64,000 nucleotides of DNA from Peteryoungia wuzhouensis (GCF_003205195.1 NZ_QJRY01000007.1:225584-289583); one strand, 5' to 3'; positions 36,061 through 45,712 are shown, counted from the stretch's first letter. Made by a program: numbers and translations. The notes: generated from the sequence alone by a model not told the origin.

Positions 36061-38049
36061 ATGCCCTCATTGGTCGATCTTCACCCCTTCAGCCGCCGCT
36101 CCTTTCTCGGAGGCATCGCAGCCACCGCCACCCTGGTGGCGCTTCATCCGTTCGCGGCGCGCGCTGCGGGCAATCAGGCGCATCTGAGACTGATGGAAAC
36201 GACGGACATCCATGTCAATGTGATGCCCTACGACTATTATGCCGACAAGCCGAACGACACGATGGGGCTTGCCCGCACCGCATCGATCATCGATGCCATC
36301 CGCGCCGAGGCCGGCAATTCCATGCTGATCGACAATGGCGACTTCCTGCAGGGCAATCCGATGGGCGATTACATGGCCTATCAGCGCGGCATGAAGCCCG
36401 GCGACGTGCATCCTGTCATCAAGGCCATGAACGTTCTCGGCTATGATTGCGGCACGCTCGGCAATCACGAGTTCAACTACGGCCTCGAATTCATGTTCAA
36501 CACGCTGGCCGGCGCGCAATTTCCCTTCGTCTGCGCCAACCTGACCAAGGGCCAGCTTGCTTCCGACCCGAAGCAGGACCCGCTCTATTTCAAGCCCTAC
36601 CACATCATCGAAAAGCAGATCCGCGACGGCTCGGGGGCAACGAGCCCGATCAAGGTCGGTTTCATCGGCTTCGTGCCGCCGCAGATCATGCTGTGGGATG
36701 CAAAGAACCTTGAGGGCAAGGCGATGACGCGCGACATCCTGCAGGCGGCGCGCGCCTGGGTGCCGCAGATGAAGGAGGACGGTGCCGACATCGTGATTGC
36801 GCTTTCCCATTCCGGCATCGACGGCCATGGCGAGGCGGAAGGCATGGAAAACGCCTCGCTGTATCTCGCCGGTGTCGAAGGGATCGATGCGATCTTCACC
36901 GGCCACCAGCACCTCGTCTTTCCAGGGCCTAAGGATTTCGAGAATGTCCCTGGCGCCGATGCCGCCCGTGGCACGCTGCTCGGCAAGCCCGCCGTCATGG
37001 CCGGCTTCTGGGGATCCCACATGGGCCTGATCGATCTGCTTCTCGAAAAGGACGGATCGCGCTGGAAGATCGTCGACTTCACCTGCGAGGCCCGGCCGAT
37101 CTATCACCGCGACGACAACCGCAAGATCGTGGCGGACGTCAAGGACAAGGCGGAAGTCGTCGCCTCGGTCGCGGCCGAGCATCAGGCGACGCTCGACTAT
37201 GTGCGCACGCCCGTCGGCAAGACCTCGGCCCCGCTCTATTCGTATTTCGCCCTGGTTGCGGACGATCCGTCGATCCAGATCGTCTCGATCGCCCAGTCCT
37301 GGTATATCCGGCAGATGCTGAAGGACGGGCCGCACAAGGATCTTCCCGTGCTTTCGGCCGCCGCCCCGTTCAAGGCCGGCGGGCGCGGCGGCGCCGACTA
37401 TTTCACCGATGTCCCGGCCGGCGATATCGCGATCAAGAACGTCGCCGACCTCTATCTCTATCCGAACACCATCCAGGCGGTGGCAATCACCGGCGAGCAG
37501 GTGAAAAACTGGCTGGAAATGTCGGCCGGCATCTTCAACCAGATCGAGAAGGGGGCGAAAGACGTCCCCCTGATCAATCCGGACTTCCCGTCCTACAATT
37601 ACGACGTGATCGACGGCGTCACCTACCAGATCGACCTGACCAAGCCCGCGCGTTACGACAAGGACGGGAAGGTGGTGCATCCGGAATCGAGCCGCATCGT
37701 CAACCTGCAATTCGACGGCAAGCCGATCGACCCGGGTCAGACCTTCGTGGTGGCCACCAACAACTACCGGGCCGGCGGCGGCGGCAAGTTCCCCGAGATC
37801 GCCTCCGACAAGGTCATCTTCGTCGGGCCGGACACCAATCGCGATATCATCGTGCGCTACATCGTCGAGCAGGGCACGATCAACCCGTCCGCCGACGGCA
37901 ACTGGTCCTTCGCCCCGATCGGCGACACCTCCGTCACCTTCGAGACCGGCCCCAGGGCGCGCGAACATCTGTCCGGTTTCAAGGGGGCCAAGATCGAGGA
38001 TGCCGGCGATGGCGCAGACGGCTTTGCGAAGTTCCGATTGACGCTCTGA
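36061..38049 (+). CDS. cpdB: 2',3'-cyclic-nucleotide 2'-phosphodiesterase / 3'-nucleotidase with Tat signal
   Basis: The 662-residue protein begins with a twin-arginine signal ([26 protein letters not shown]). The metallophosphatase domain has the metal and catalytic motifs METTDIHVN near residue 45, [20 protein letters not shown] near 140, [12 protein letters not shown] and [12 protein letters not shown] 5'-nucleotidase C-terminal domain follows ([15 protein letters not shown]). It degrades 2',3'-cyclic nucleotides in the periplasm for phosphate and nucleoside recovery. E. coli CpdB uses a Sec signal, so Tat export is a difference here. Confidence 0.93.
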   Translation: MPSLVDLHPFSRRSFLGGIAATATLVALHPFAARAAGNQAHLRLMETTDIHVNVMPYDYYADKPNDTMGLARTASIIDAIRAEAGNSMLIDNGDFLQGNPMGDYMAYQRGMKPGDVHPVIKAMNVLGYDCGTLGNHEFNYGLEFMFNTLAGAQFPFVCANLTKGQLASDPKQDPLYFKPYHIIEKQIRDGSGATSPIKVGFIGFVPPQIMLWDAKNLEGKAMTRDILQAARAWVPQMKEDGADIVIALSHSGIDGHGEAEGMENASLYLAGVEGIDAIFTGHQHLVFPGPKDFENVPGADAARGTLLGKPAVMAGFWGSHMGLIDLLLEKDGSRWKIVDFTCEARPIYHRDDNRKIVADVKDKAEVVASVAAEHQATLDYVRTPVGKTSAPLYSYFALVADDPSIQIVSIAQSWYIRQMLKDGPHKDLPVLSAAAPFKAGGRGGADYFTDVPAGDIAIKNVADLYLYPNTIQAVAITGEQVKNWLEMSAGIFNQIEKGAKDVPLINPDFPSYNYDVIDGVTYQIDLTKPARYDKDGKVVHPESSRIVNLQFDGKPIDPGQTFVVATNNYRAGGGGKFPEIASDKVIFVGPDTNRDIIVRYIVEQGTINPSADGNWSFAPIGDTSVTFETGPRAREHLSGFKGAKIEDAGDGADGFAKFRLTL

Positions 38050-38084
38050 CGCGACGGGATCTTTGCTGTTTGGACCCCAAGTGT

Positions 38085-38114
38085 GGAATCGATTCAAGAC
38101 ATTGAATCGATTCC
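38085..38114. repeat. Perfect 13-base inverted repeat with four GANTC sites
   Basis: Arms GGAATCGATTCAA and TTGAATCGATTCC enclose GACA. It lies between convergent cpdB and lysR and abuts the lysR stop codon. Each arm holds one GAATC and one GATTC, so four CcrM methylation sites fall within 30 bases. There is no T-run; it may still act as a bidirectional terminator. Confidence 0.7.
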
Positions 38115-39053
38115 CTAAACCACTTTTGCAAGCGGCGGGGCGGCGAGATCCGCGGGGCAATTCGACAACCGGTCCTCGAAAGCGCGGACCAGCCATGTGC
38201 CGGCCGGACCCGGCGGATTGTCCGTCCGGCGAATGGCATAGAGATTGTACGATCCCTGTTCATAGGCCGGCAGGTCGAGCTGCACGATACGGCCCTTGGC
38301 GAGATCATCGCGGATGATCGAGACCGGCAGTCCGCCCCAGCCAAGACCGCCCCGGATCAGCTGATGCTTGGTGGCCATGTCGCTCACCCGCCAGGTCTTG
38401 AAGGAAAGCACATTGAAGTCGCGACCCGAGGTGAGATCGGAGGCGTCGCTGACAACGATCTGCGTCTCCTCCCGCACGTCCTGCAGCGACAGCGTGCCCT
38501 GGCGGGCCGCCAGCGGATGGCCGGCTGCGGCCGCCGGAAGGAGGAAGTTATGGCCGATGCGATCGACAATCAGCGTGTCGTCCTGACGGGTCGGTGCCCC
38601 ACCGATGCCGATCGTCGCCTTGCCGCTCAAGACCAGCTCCACCAGCCGTCCAAGTTCGCCAACCTCCAGGCGCAATGAGACGGAGGGGAACTGCCGCTGG
38701 AAGTCACGAAGCACTGCCAGGAGCGCATCGGTTGGCACAAGCACGCTGATGGCGATCGACAGTTCCGCCTCCAGCCCCTGGCGCATGCTGCGGACCTTGG
38801 CGCGCATCACCTGCAAATCGCCAACGATCCGCCGGGCATCGGTCAACATCGCCCTGCCCTCGTCCGTCAGCCTTGGCTGACGCGTGCCGGTCCGGTCGAA
38901 GAGCGTCACACCCAGCTGGCTCTCGAGATTGCCGATCGTGTAGCTCACCACGGACTGGGCACGGTTGAGGATCCGTGCGGCGGCCGAAAAGCTGCCGGCA
39001 TCGGCAACGGCCAGAAAGACCTGAAGCTGGTCGAGGGTGGGATTGGCATCCAT
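38115..39053 (-). CDS. LysR-family regulator divergent from azoR
   Basis: The 312-residue protein starts MDANPTLDQLQVFLAVADAGSFSAAARILNRAQSVVSYTIGNLE, a standard LysR helix-turn-helix, with the effector domain following from about residue 95. It faces azoR across 131 bases, a layout common in rhizobia, so it probably senses quinones or other electrophiles and controls azoR. Starts six codons earlier are possible. Its stop codon abuts the palindrome at 38085-38114. Confidence 0.88.
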   Translation of the reverse strand: MDANPTLDQLQVFLAVADAGSFSAAARILNRAQSVVSYTIGNLESQLGVTLFDRTGTRQPRLTDEGRAMLTDARRIVGDLQVMRAKVRSMRQGLEAELSIAISVLVPTDALLAVLRDFQRQFPSVSLRLEVGELGRLVELVLSGKATIGIGGAPTRQDDTLIVDRIGHNFLLPAAAAGHPLAARQGTLSLQDVREETQIVVSDASDLTSGRDFNVLSFKTWRVSDMATKHQLIRGGLGWGGLPVSIIRDDLAKGRIVQLDLPAYEQGSYNLYAIRRTDNPPGPAGTWLVRAFEDRLSNCPADLAAPPLAKVV

Positions 39054-39184
39054 GGCGCGGCGATCATCCATCCAGTTATTCGATATGACCAATCTATATT
39101 ATCACAGTTTCATCGATGCGTCGCCGGGTCTAGATGCATGGCTGGCCTGCTCCCAAGGGCCCTCCATCATTCGAGGAATTGCAC

Positions 39185-39799
39185 ATGTCGTCCATCCTGC
39201 TCGTCACCTCCAGCCCGCGCGGCTCGGAATCTTTGTCCAATGCCATTGCAACGGAACTGGCCGAAAAGTTCGCCGCATCTGCCGGAGCCAAGCTCGTTCG
39301 GCGTGACCTCGTCGAAACCCAGCTCGACCATGTCGACGGCACCTTCACCGCCGCCATCCGCAAGCCGGCCGATGACCGCACGGCCGAAGAGTCGCAAGCC
39401 GTCGCCCTGTCCGACAAGCTTGTCGAAGAACTGATGGCTGCCGACACGATCGTCATCGGCACCGGCCTGATCAACTTCAACATCTACTCGTCGCTGAAGT
39501 CCTGGATCGACCACGTTGCCCGCGCCGGCCTCACCTTCACCTACACCGAAAACGGTCCCGTCGGTCTTGCCAAGGGCAAGAAGGCCTATCTCGTGCTTGC
39601 CGCCGGCGGCATCTATTCCTCCGGCCCCGGCGCCCCGATGAACCATGCCGAGCCCTACCTGAAGACGGTTCTTGGCTTCCTCGGCATCGAACTGGTCGAG
39701 ACGGTGTATGTCGAAGGCGTCGCCTATGGTCCGGAAGCGGCTGAAAAAGCCGTTGCCGCCGCCCATGCCAAGGTCGCAGAACTGGCACTCGCCGCCTGA
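39185..39799 (+). CDS. azoR: FMN-dependent NADH:quinone oxidoreductase / azoreductase
   Basis: The 204-residue protein is a flavodoxin-fold AzoR. It starts MSSILLVTSSPRGSESLSNAI (FMN phosphate loop SPRGSESLS), followed by ADTIVIGTGLINFNIYSSLKSWIDHVARAGLTFTY near residue 85 and LVLAAGGIYSSGPGAPMNHAEPYLKTVLGFLG. It reduces quinones and azo dyes with NADH and protects against thiol stress. GAGGA supports the ATG. A strong terminator follows, so it is a single-gene unit controlled by the divergent LysR. Confidence 0.94.
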   Translation: MSSILLVTSSPRGSESLSNAIATELAEKFAASAGAKLVRRDLVETQLDHVDGTFTAAIRKPADDRTAEESQAVALSDKLVEELMAADTIVIGTGLINFNIYSSLKSWIDHVARAGLTFTYTENGPVGLAKGKKAYLVLAAGGIYSSGPGAPMNHAEPYLKTVLGFLGIELVETVYVEGVAYGPEAAEKAVAAAHAKVAELALAA

Positions 39800-39820
39800 T
39801 CCACCGCCCGCAATGCGCAA

Positions 39821-39856
39821 ACGACCGGCGGTCGCCCCGCCGGTCGTTCAGTTTTT
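39821..39856 (+). terminator. Rho-independent terminator of azoR
   Basis: Eleven-base arms ACGACCGGCGG and CCGCCGGTCGT around TCGCC are followed by TCAGTTTTTA. Confidence 0.88.
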
Positions 39857-39969
39857 ATAGAGATGTTCGGGTCAGAACCTGTGTGCGCCCCTGCACGCGC
39901 CTACGGTCAGGCGTCATCTAGACGGTCCTGTCATCGTCACGCCGTCAGCGAAAACCGGGAAAACCTGCG

Positions 39970-40287
39970 TCAGACGCTGCGCTTGTCCGCACCATCGCCA
40001 AACAGGGACGGCCCATTCTGGTCGATGATCTGTCGCGCCTTGCGGAAGGTGCCTTCCATGGCATCGTCGCGGGAGCTGAACACATCGGCGCGGATAAAGC
40101 TGCGCTCAAGCAGCTTGCCGTCGATTTCGCGCTCGATTCGCCCGGCCAGCCGATACTGACTGCCTTCGGCGATCGGCGCTGCATGGATCAGGCAATCCTT
40201 GTAGGCCTCGGGTTCGGCTGCGGGGGCTTGAGCGACGCCTGAAGGGCCGCCCGTGAACATAGACAGGATGCGTGACAGAATAGACAT
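39970..40287 (-). CDS. HlyU-family protein
   Basis: The 105-residue protein has the HlyU-like domain at about residues 28-93: YKDCLIHAAPIAEGSQYRLAGRIERE, then FIRADVFSSRDDAMEGTFRKARQIIDQNG. The N-terminus is short and helical. The family is annotated as transcriptional activator HlyU in databases, but the alphaproteobacterial members have no demonstrated DNA binding. It stands alone, facing the hydrolase gene across a gap of 322 bases. Confidence 0.8.
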   Translation of the reverse strand: MSILSRILSMFTGGPSGVAQAPAAEPEAYKDCLIHAAPIAEGSQYRLAGRIEREIDGKLLERSFIRADVFSSRDDAMEGTFRKARQIIDQNGPSLFGDGADKRSV

Positions 40288-40609
40288 GCATTTTCCCTAG
40301 CATGGCCGGTGGCCGAACGAAAGACGTTCGGTCACCGCTGGCATGCACTGGAAATCGCAAAAGCCTGCGTCGATCCCCACGCCGTCATCCCAGAGAGTTC
40401 GGGCCTGGCAGCTCTCCTGGTCGCGGCGGACCGATTTGCATTCGAAGTGGATCCTTTCTTCGAAACTCGGCGGGCATCCCCCAACCTCGCCCATCCGGGG
40501 CAGACGCCCTCACCGAGCCAGGTGGAAGCCATCCGGCCGCGACGACTTCCATCGCGGCACCGTCCTGATAAGGTCGCGGTTGGCCTGGAGGGGCCGGGGG
40601 GCATTCGAA
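40288..40609. other. Intergenic region between HlyU and hydrolase genes
   Basis: These 322 bases contain overlapping frames on both strands without a family match or good ribosome-binding site. I see no RNA gene, terminator or repeat. Confidence 0.5.
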
Positions 40610-41599
40610 ATGCGGGTCGCCATGGGACTGTTGATCGCCATCGTCGTCATTGCAGCGCTTGCGCTCGCCCTCATCCATCGGCGGCCACCCGATCTCGCGC
40701 TGGAGCGCAGGTCGCCACTGCCCGCCGGTGTCGACATCACATCGGTTCAAGCCTTCATCGCCGGTGAAGAGGACAAGGCGGGTTCGATCCGCAAGGGTCT
40801 CGCCAAGCAGATCGTCTGGGCTGATCCGCTCCATCCGGGCCGGACCGCCCTCTCCGTCGTCTATGTGCACGGCTTTTCCGCTTCGCCGGCCGAACTGCGC
40901 CCCCTGCCCGACCGCGTGGCGGCAGCGCTCGGCGCCAACCTGTTCTTCACGCGGCTTGCCGGCCACGGGCTGGAGGACCCCGACGCGCTTGGCCGGCCGG
41001 TGCTCGGTGACTGGACCGCCGATCTCGAAGAGGCTCTTGCCATCGGCCGCCTGCTGGGCGACCGGGTCGTGGTGATCGCGACCTCGACCGGCGCCTCGCT
41101 CGTCACCTGGGCCCTTGCCCGGCCCGGCCTTTCTGAGACTGTCGCGGCCACTGTCCTGCTGTCGCCCAATTACGGCATCCAGGCGTCCGGCAGCTTTCTG
41201 CTGACCGGCCCCTTTGCGAAAGAGATCGCCCATCTGGTGATCGGCGCCCGGCGCGGCTTCGAGCCCGTCAATGCGCTGAATGCCCACAACTGGACGACAG
41301 ATTATCCCGTCGAGGCCCTGATCCCGATGGCTGAGGCCGTGCGGCTCGCCGCCTTCACGCCGGTCGAGGACATCAAGGTGCCGGCCTTTTTCGTCTATTC
41401 GCCCAGAGATTTGGTCGTGAGGCCGGACCTGACGGCTGCGATCGCCATCCGCTGGGGTGCACCGCATGAGAGCTTCGACCCAGGCACTACGGGAGACGCC
41501 AACAATCATGTGATTGCCGGCGACACCTATTCGCCAGCCACCACCGAACCTATCGCAAAAGCGATCGTCAACTGGCTCGGCAGACAGGGGATTCGGTAA
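40610..41599 (+). CDS. Alpha/beta hydrolase, membrane-anchored
   Basis: The 329-residue protein has an N-terminal membrane anchor (MRVAMGLLIAIVVIAALALALI) and then an alpha/beta hydrolase domain. The oxyanion region is VVYVHGFSASPAE near residue 87, the nucleophile is the serine of VIATSTGASL near 162, the aspartate lies near the segment FVYSPRDLVV, and the histidine is in NNHVIAGDTYSPAT near 302. The active site would face the periplasm. The substrate is unknown; esterases and carboxylesterase-like proteins are closest by pattern. Confidence 0.82.
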   Translation: MRVAMGLLIAIVVIAALALALIHRRPPDLALERRSPLPAGVDITSVQAFIAGEEDKAGSIRKGLAKQIVWADPLHPGRTALSVVYVHGFSASPAELRPLPDRVAAALGANLFFTRLAGHGLEDPDALGRPVLGDWTADLEEALAIGRLLGDRVVVIATSTGASLVTWALARPGLSETVAATVLLSPNYGIQASGSFLLTGPFAKEIAHLVIGARRGFEPVNALNAHNWTTDYPVEALIPMAEAVRLAAFTPVEDIKVPAFFVYSPRDLVVRPDLTAAIAIRWGAPHESFDPGTTGDANNHVIAGDTYSPATTEPIAKAIVNWLGRQGIR

Positions 41600-41616
41600 G
41601 TTCGGCGCCCCCCTGA

Positions 41617-42867
41617 TCAGATGATCAGGTTGGCCAGGATCTCATTGTCGGTGATGTCCTCGAAGCCGAGACCTGCCGCCTCGAAACGGGCAAACAGGCC
41701 TGCAAAATTGTCCCGATGCCGAGTTTCGATGCCGATCAGGATCGAGCCGAAATTGCGGGCGGACTTCTTCAGATATTCGAAGCGGGCGATGTCGTCTTCC
41801 TGCCCGAGCAGGTTGAGGAAGTCGCGCAGGGCGCCTGGACGCTGCGGCAGGCGCAGGATGAAATATTTCTTCAGTCCGGCGTAGCGCATGGCGCGCTCCT
41901 TGACGTCCGGCAGGCGATCGAAGTCGAAATTGCCGCCGGAGACGACGGCGACGATCGTCTTGCCGGCAATCTCTTCGGGCGGCAGGAGATCGAGCGCCGC
42001 CAGCGACAGGGCGCCGGCCGGCTCCAGCACCACGCCCTCGACATTCAGCATCTCGGTCATCGTCACGCAGATGGCGTTCTCCGGCACGATCACCACCTGG
42101 TCGGCGCGGAAGTGCTTCAAGGCCGCAAAATTGTGGTCGCCGATGCGGGCAACGGCGGCACCGTCGACGAAGTTGTCCACCTTTGGCAGCGTCACGACGT
42201 CGCCCGCCTCCAGGCTGCGGCGCAGGCTGGGCGCGCCGGCCGGCTCGCAGAAGACCATGGCATCGGCCGGCAGACGTTTTGCCAGATACCCCGTCATGCC
42301 CGAGGACAGTCCGCCACCGCCAACCGGCATCACCATGAGATCCGGCGTCACGCCCTCGGGCAGTTGCTGCACGATCTCGGCTGCCACCGTCGCCTGCCCC
42401 TCGATGATATCGGGATGGTCGAAGGGCGGCACCATATAACCGCCGATTGCCTCGACATGGTCGCGGGCCGCAGTATAGCACTGGTCGAAGATGTCGCCGA
42501 CCAGGCGGATGGTGATGAATTCGCCGCCGAAGGTGCGGGTCTTGTCGATCTTCTGCTGCGGCGTCGTCACCGGCATGAAGACCACGCCCTCAACGCCGAA
42601 ATGGCGGCAGACATAGGCAAAACCCTGGGCGTGATTGCCGGCGGAGGCGCAAACGAAGGTCGTGCCCTTCGGGCTGTCGGCCACGATCTTGCGCAGGAAG
42701 TTGAAGGCGCCGCGGATCTTGTAGGACCGGACAGGCGTCAGGTCCTCGCGCTTCAGATAGACATTCGCTCCGTAACGCGCGCTCAGGTGATCATTGAACT
42801 GCAGCGGCGTTTCGGCAAAAAGACCGCGCATCGCCTGCAGCGCGTCGTCGACTTCCTTGGGCCTCAC
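41617..42867 (-). CDS. ilvA: Threonine ammonia-lyase (threonine dehydratase) with ACT-like domain
   Basis: The 416-residue PLP enzyme has the active-site lysine in VRSYKIRGAFNFL near residue 50, the substrate loop CASAGNHAQGFA near 77, and VMPVGGGGLSSGMTGYL near 180. The C-terminal regulatory domain (IRLPQRPGALRDFLNLL-like segment near 335) is ACT-like. It makes 2-oxobutyrate for isoleucine synthesis. I chose a GTG start at 42867 because GGAGAG lies five bases upstream and the family starts there. It is divergent from the potassium transporter gene. Confidence 0.9.
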   Translation of the reverse strand: MRPKEVDDALQAMRGLFAETPLQFNDHLSARYGANVYLKREDLTPVRSYKIRGAFNFLRKIVADSPKGTTFVCASAGNHAQGFAYVCRHFGVEGVVFMPVTTPQQKIDKTRTFGGEFITIRLVGDIFDQCYTAARDHVEAIGGYMVPPFDHPDIIEGQATVAAEIVQQLPEGVTPDLMVMPVGGGGLSSGMTGYLAKRLPADAMVFCEPAGAPSLRRSLEAGDVVTLPKVDNFVDGAAVARIGDHNFAALKHFRADQVVIVPENAICVTMTEMLNVEGVVLEPAGALSLAALDLLPPEEIAGKTIVAVVSGGNFDFDRLPDVKERAMRYAGLKKYFILRLPQRPGALRDFLNLLGQEDDIARFEYLKKSARNFGSILIGIETRHRDNFAGLFARFEAAGLGFEDITDNEILANLII

Positions 42868-42965
42868 CGCGTCTCTCCGTTGAATTCTGAACCGTGTCCC
42901 GCTATGGCATAGACACCCGGCAGAGACAAAGCCTCTTTGCACTGCCAACCAACGGAAGACATTCC

Positions 42966-44420
42966 TTGAACGCCACGCTGTTCCGTTCCGTCGTCTATAT
43001 CGCCGCGCTCTGCGGGCTTTATCTTTCGACAGCCATGCTGATCCCCGCCATGGTGGATCTCTATTACGGTTCGGACGACTGGTCCGTCTTCACGGTGTCT
43101 GCGGCCCTCGTCGGCGGCCTGTCGCTGACGGCGGCCATGGCGACGCGCGGACCGCCGCCGGCCTTCACCAAACGCATGGGCTTTCTGCTGGTCAATGTCC
43201 TGTGGGCCGTGTTCTCCGTGGTCGGCGCCATCCCACTCTATTTCTCGAACCTCGACCTCACCTTTGCCCAGGCGCTTTTCGAATCGATCTCCGGCATCAC
43301 CACGACCGGCTCCACCGTCATTTCCGGCCTCGACACCCTGTCACGCGGCATCCTGATGTGGCGCGGCCTGCTCGCCTGGCTCGGCGGCATCGGCATCGTG
43401 GCGCTCGGCCTCTTCGTCCTGCCCTTCCTGCGCGTCGGCGGCGTCTCCTTCTTCAAGATGGAATCCTCCGATATCGGCGACAAGCCGTTTGCCCGGATCG
43501 CCACCTTTACCCGCGCCTTCATGGCTGTCTATGTCGCCATCACCTTCGCCTGCATCGTGTCTTACGACGTCGCCGGCATGAGCCATTTCGACGCCATCGT
43601 GCATGCCTTCTCGACCGTCGCGACGGCCGGCTTCGGCAACCACGACACATCGTTCGCCCATTTCGACAGCCTGACGATCCTGTGGATCTCGACCTTCTTC
43701 ATGACGCTCTGCAGCCTTCCCTTCTCGATCCTGATCGTGCTCGTGGTCAAAGGCCGGCTGGATGCGCTGCGCGACCCGCAGATCCTCGTCTTCCTCGGTT
43801 ACATCTTCGCCTTTGCCTTGGCCGCCGGCCTTTACAATCATCTGCAGAACGGCATCGCCCTTCCGGTCGCGCTCACCCATTCCTTCTTCAACTTCTCCTC
43901 GATCCTGTCGACGACGGGTTTTGCCAGCGAAGACTACACGCTCTGGGGGCCGTTTGCGGTGGCCGCCGCCTTCTTCGCCACCTTCATGGGCGGCTGTTCC
44001 GGCTCGACTGCCGGCGGCATCAAGGCCTATCGCTTCGTCATCCTGTTCAACATCATCGTCAGCGGGCTGAAGCGGCTGATCTATCCGAACGCCGTCTATT
44101 CGGTGCGCTACGGCAACCAGATCGTCGATGCCGACACCCAGCGCGCCGTCTTCCTGTTCTTCAGCGCCTATATCTTCATCTGGGCGATCGGCTCGATGGC
44201 CATGGCGCTCGCCGGCTATGAATTCGCGACCGCCACGTCCTCGGTCATCACGGCGCTGTCGAATGTCGGTCCCGGCATCGGCCCCCTGATCGGCCCGGTC
44301 GGCAATTTTGCGATGATGCAGGACCCGGAACTTCTGATCCTGTCGCTCGCCATGCTGCTCGGCCGCCTGGAAGTCCTGACCATGCTGGTGCTGCTGGTGC
44401 CGATCTTCTGGAAGTCCTGA
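42966..44420 (+). CDS. trkH: TrkH-type potassium uptake transmembrane protein
   Basis: About 484 residues and ten or more transmembrane helices in the TrkH/KtrB fold, with the four selectivity-filter loops visible: ESISGITTTGSTVI near residue 110, FSTVATAGFGNHD near 215, FSSILSTTGFASEDY near 315, and TALSNVGPGIG near 430. It imports K+ with a TrkA-type regulator encoded elsewhere. The frame extends upstream to 42894, but the likely start is TTG at 42966, preceded by GGAAGA, as the family begins with LNATLFRSVVYIAAL. The final residues are FWKS. Confidence 0.88.
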   Translation: MNATLFRSVVYIAALCGLYLSTAMLIPAMVDLYYGSDDWSVFTVSAALVGGLSLTAAMATRGPPPAFTKRMGFLLVNVLWAVFSVVGAIPLYFSNLDLTFAQALFESISGITTTGSTVISGLDTLSRGILMWRGLLAWLGGIGIVALGLFVLPFLRVGGVSFFKMESSDIGDKPFARIATFTRAFMAVYVAITFACIVSYDVAGMSHFDAIVHAFSTVATAGFGNHDTSFAHFDSLTILWISTFFMTLCSLPFSILIVLVVKGRLDALRDPQILVFLGYIFAFALAAGLYNHLQNGIALPVALTHSFFNFSSILSTTGFASEDYTLWGPFAVAAAFFATFMGGCSGSTAGGIKAYRFVILFNIIVSGLKRLIYPNAVYSVRYGNQIVDADTQRAVFLFFSAYIFIWAIGSMAMALAGYEFATATSSVITALSNVGPGIGPLIGPVGNFAMMQDPELLILSLAMLLGRLEVLTMLVLLVPIFWKS

Positions 44421-44568
44421 CAGCGGAGCCTCAACCGTCCCGGCCTTGAGGCCGTCACCGCTCGGCAACGGCTCCCCCGGACGCTGCGGACGTCGCGACG
44501 TTGCGCTTGACGGCAAAGGGTGGATCTTCCCACACTCGTCACACATGGCGATGGAGGACGAGAATCAC

Positions 44569-45201
44569 ATGCGTTCCAAGATCTCAGCACGCCGCCTCTG
44601 GCGCGTCTGTCTGCGGCCCGCCCTGCTCGGGGCGGCGTTTGTCGGCTCTCTGGCGGTTCTCGAACCGCCGCCGCTTCATGCCGGCCCACTGCTCGATGCA
44701 GCGGCCGAAGCCGAGCGCAAGGCTGCCGCCGGTGATTCCTCCGGCGCCTTCGAGGCGATCCATGCCGGCATGGCGCGCTTTACCGCCAGCCTGCCACTGT
44801 CTGTCCCGCGCGCGCTCTTCGTCACGGAAACACCCACCGCCTACCGCGCCTACACCGCCAAGAAGGAGCCGATCTTTGAAGCGGGCGAATCGCTTCTCGC
44901 CTATGTCGAGGTGCTCGGCCTGCAATGGCAGCCCGTCGAGGGTGACCGCCACCAGGCGCATTTCACCGTCGACCTCGAACTCTCCGACGACAAGGGCAAG
45001 ACGCTCGCGCTGCAGAAGGAGTTTGGCAATTTCACCTTCACCGCCCATTCGCCGGCGCAGGAGGTCTATACCCACCTCACCCTCGACGTCTCAGGCGCTG
45101 CCCCCGGCGCCTATATCCTGCGCTACACGATCAACGACGTCGCCGCCGAACGCTCGGTCCCCTTCGAACTGCCATTCACACTGGTGGAGAAGAAATCTTA
45201 G
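44569..45201 (+). CDS. Secreted hypothetical protein
   Basis: The 210-residue protein has an N-terminal signal or anchor segment (RRLWRVCLRPALLGAAFVGSLAVL). A helical stretch follows (LDAAAEAERKAAAGDSSGAFEAIHAGMARF), then a beta-rich domain (YVEVLGLQWQPVEGDRHQAHFTVDLELSDDKGKTL up to YTINDVAAERSVPFELPFTL). It is probably periplasmic. No named family is recognised. GGAGGACG upstream favours the ATG at 44569 over one eight codons earlier. Confidence 0.72.
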   Translation: MRSKISARRLWRVCLRPALLGAAFVGSLAVLEPPPLHAGPLLDAAAEAERKAAAGDSSGAFEAIHAGMARFTASLPLSVPRALFVTETPTAYRAYTAKKEPIFEAGESLLAYVEVLGLQWQPVEGDRHQAHFTVDLELSDDKGKTLALQKEFGNFTFTAHSPAQEVYTHLTLDVSGAAPGAYILRYTINDVAAERSVPFELPFTLVEKKS

Positions 45202-45231
45202 GGTTCTGCGTTCGCCGCTGGCCCGATGTCT

Positions 45232-45316
45232 TGGTGCGGACGACGGGGGTCGAACCCGTATACCCTGAGGTGAGGGATTTTAAGTCCCTTGCGTCTACCA
45301 GTTTCGCCACGTCCGC
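45232..45316 (-). tRNA. tRNA-Leu (anticodon TAA)
   Basis: An 85-base type II tRNA is read on the minus strand with acceptor GCGGACG paired to CGTCCGC. The anticodon loop is CTTAAAA (anticodon TAA), there is a long variable arm, the T-arm is GGTTCGACCCC, and the 3' CCA is encoded. Confidence 0.95.
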
Positions 45317-45448
45317 ATGCGCGTCCTGTTTCATCCAGTTGCGCGAAGGCGTCAAGGGTCGAAACGGGTCACGCGGTACGGCGATGTCTGTCTGCAACGG
45401 GTGGCATGTGCGTTTGCGGCGGCATGGCTGGCTCACTGGGGCCGTGTC

Positions 45449-45712
45449 TCAGCCTGTCTTGGCTTCGACGAATTCGACACCCATTTCGCGCTGCGTGCGC
45501 CATTTGACGGCGCAGTCATGGGCGGTGCCGTCCTGGAAGCGCAGGCTGAAGCGCGGGGGGATGTCCGCCGTGCTCTCGAAGACCACCTTGGCGCCAATCG
45601 GCGAGAGGTTGCGCACCATGCAGTCGAAGGTGGAGCGGCCGCCCGCCAAAACCGCGCGTCCCGCCTTCAGGGCGCGCAAACGTGGCTCTCGTCGCCTCTC
45701 TGTTTCCGGCAT
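45449..45712 (-). CDS. PilZ-domain protein
   Basis: The 87-residue protein is a short PilZ domain with RRREPRLRALKAGRAV at the N-terminus (RxxxR region) and NLSPIGAKVVFES near residue 37 in place of the usual D/NxSxxG, so the motif is slightly degenerate. It continues through RFSLRFQDGTAHDCAVKWRTQREMGVEFVE. AGGA lies before the ATG at 45712; a GTG ten codons upstream is the alternative. A perfect AT-rich inverted repeat lies 52 bases upstream of the start. Confidence 0.82.
   Translation of the reverse strand: MPETERRREPRLRALKAGRAVLAGGRSTFDCMVRNLSPIGAKVVFESTADIPPRFSLRFQDGTAHDCAVKWRTQREMGVEFVEAKTG

Noticed and set aside
36067..38196. A minus-strand frame of about 700 codons opposite cpdB
   Set aside because: It is antisense to cpdB and has no recognisable domain or start signal.
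40309..40767. A plus-strand frame overlapping the hydrolase start
   Set aside because: The composition is of shadow type, it runs into the hydrolase gene in another frame, and it has no family or ribosome-binding site.
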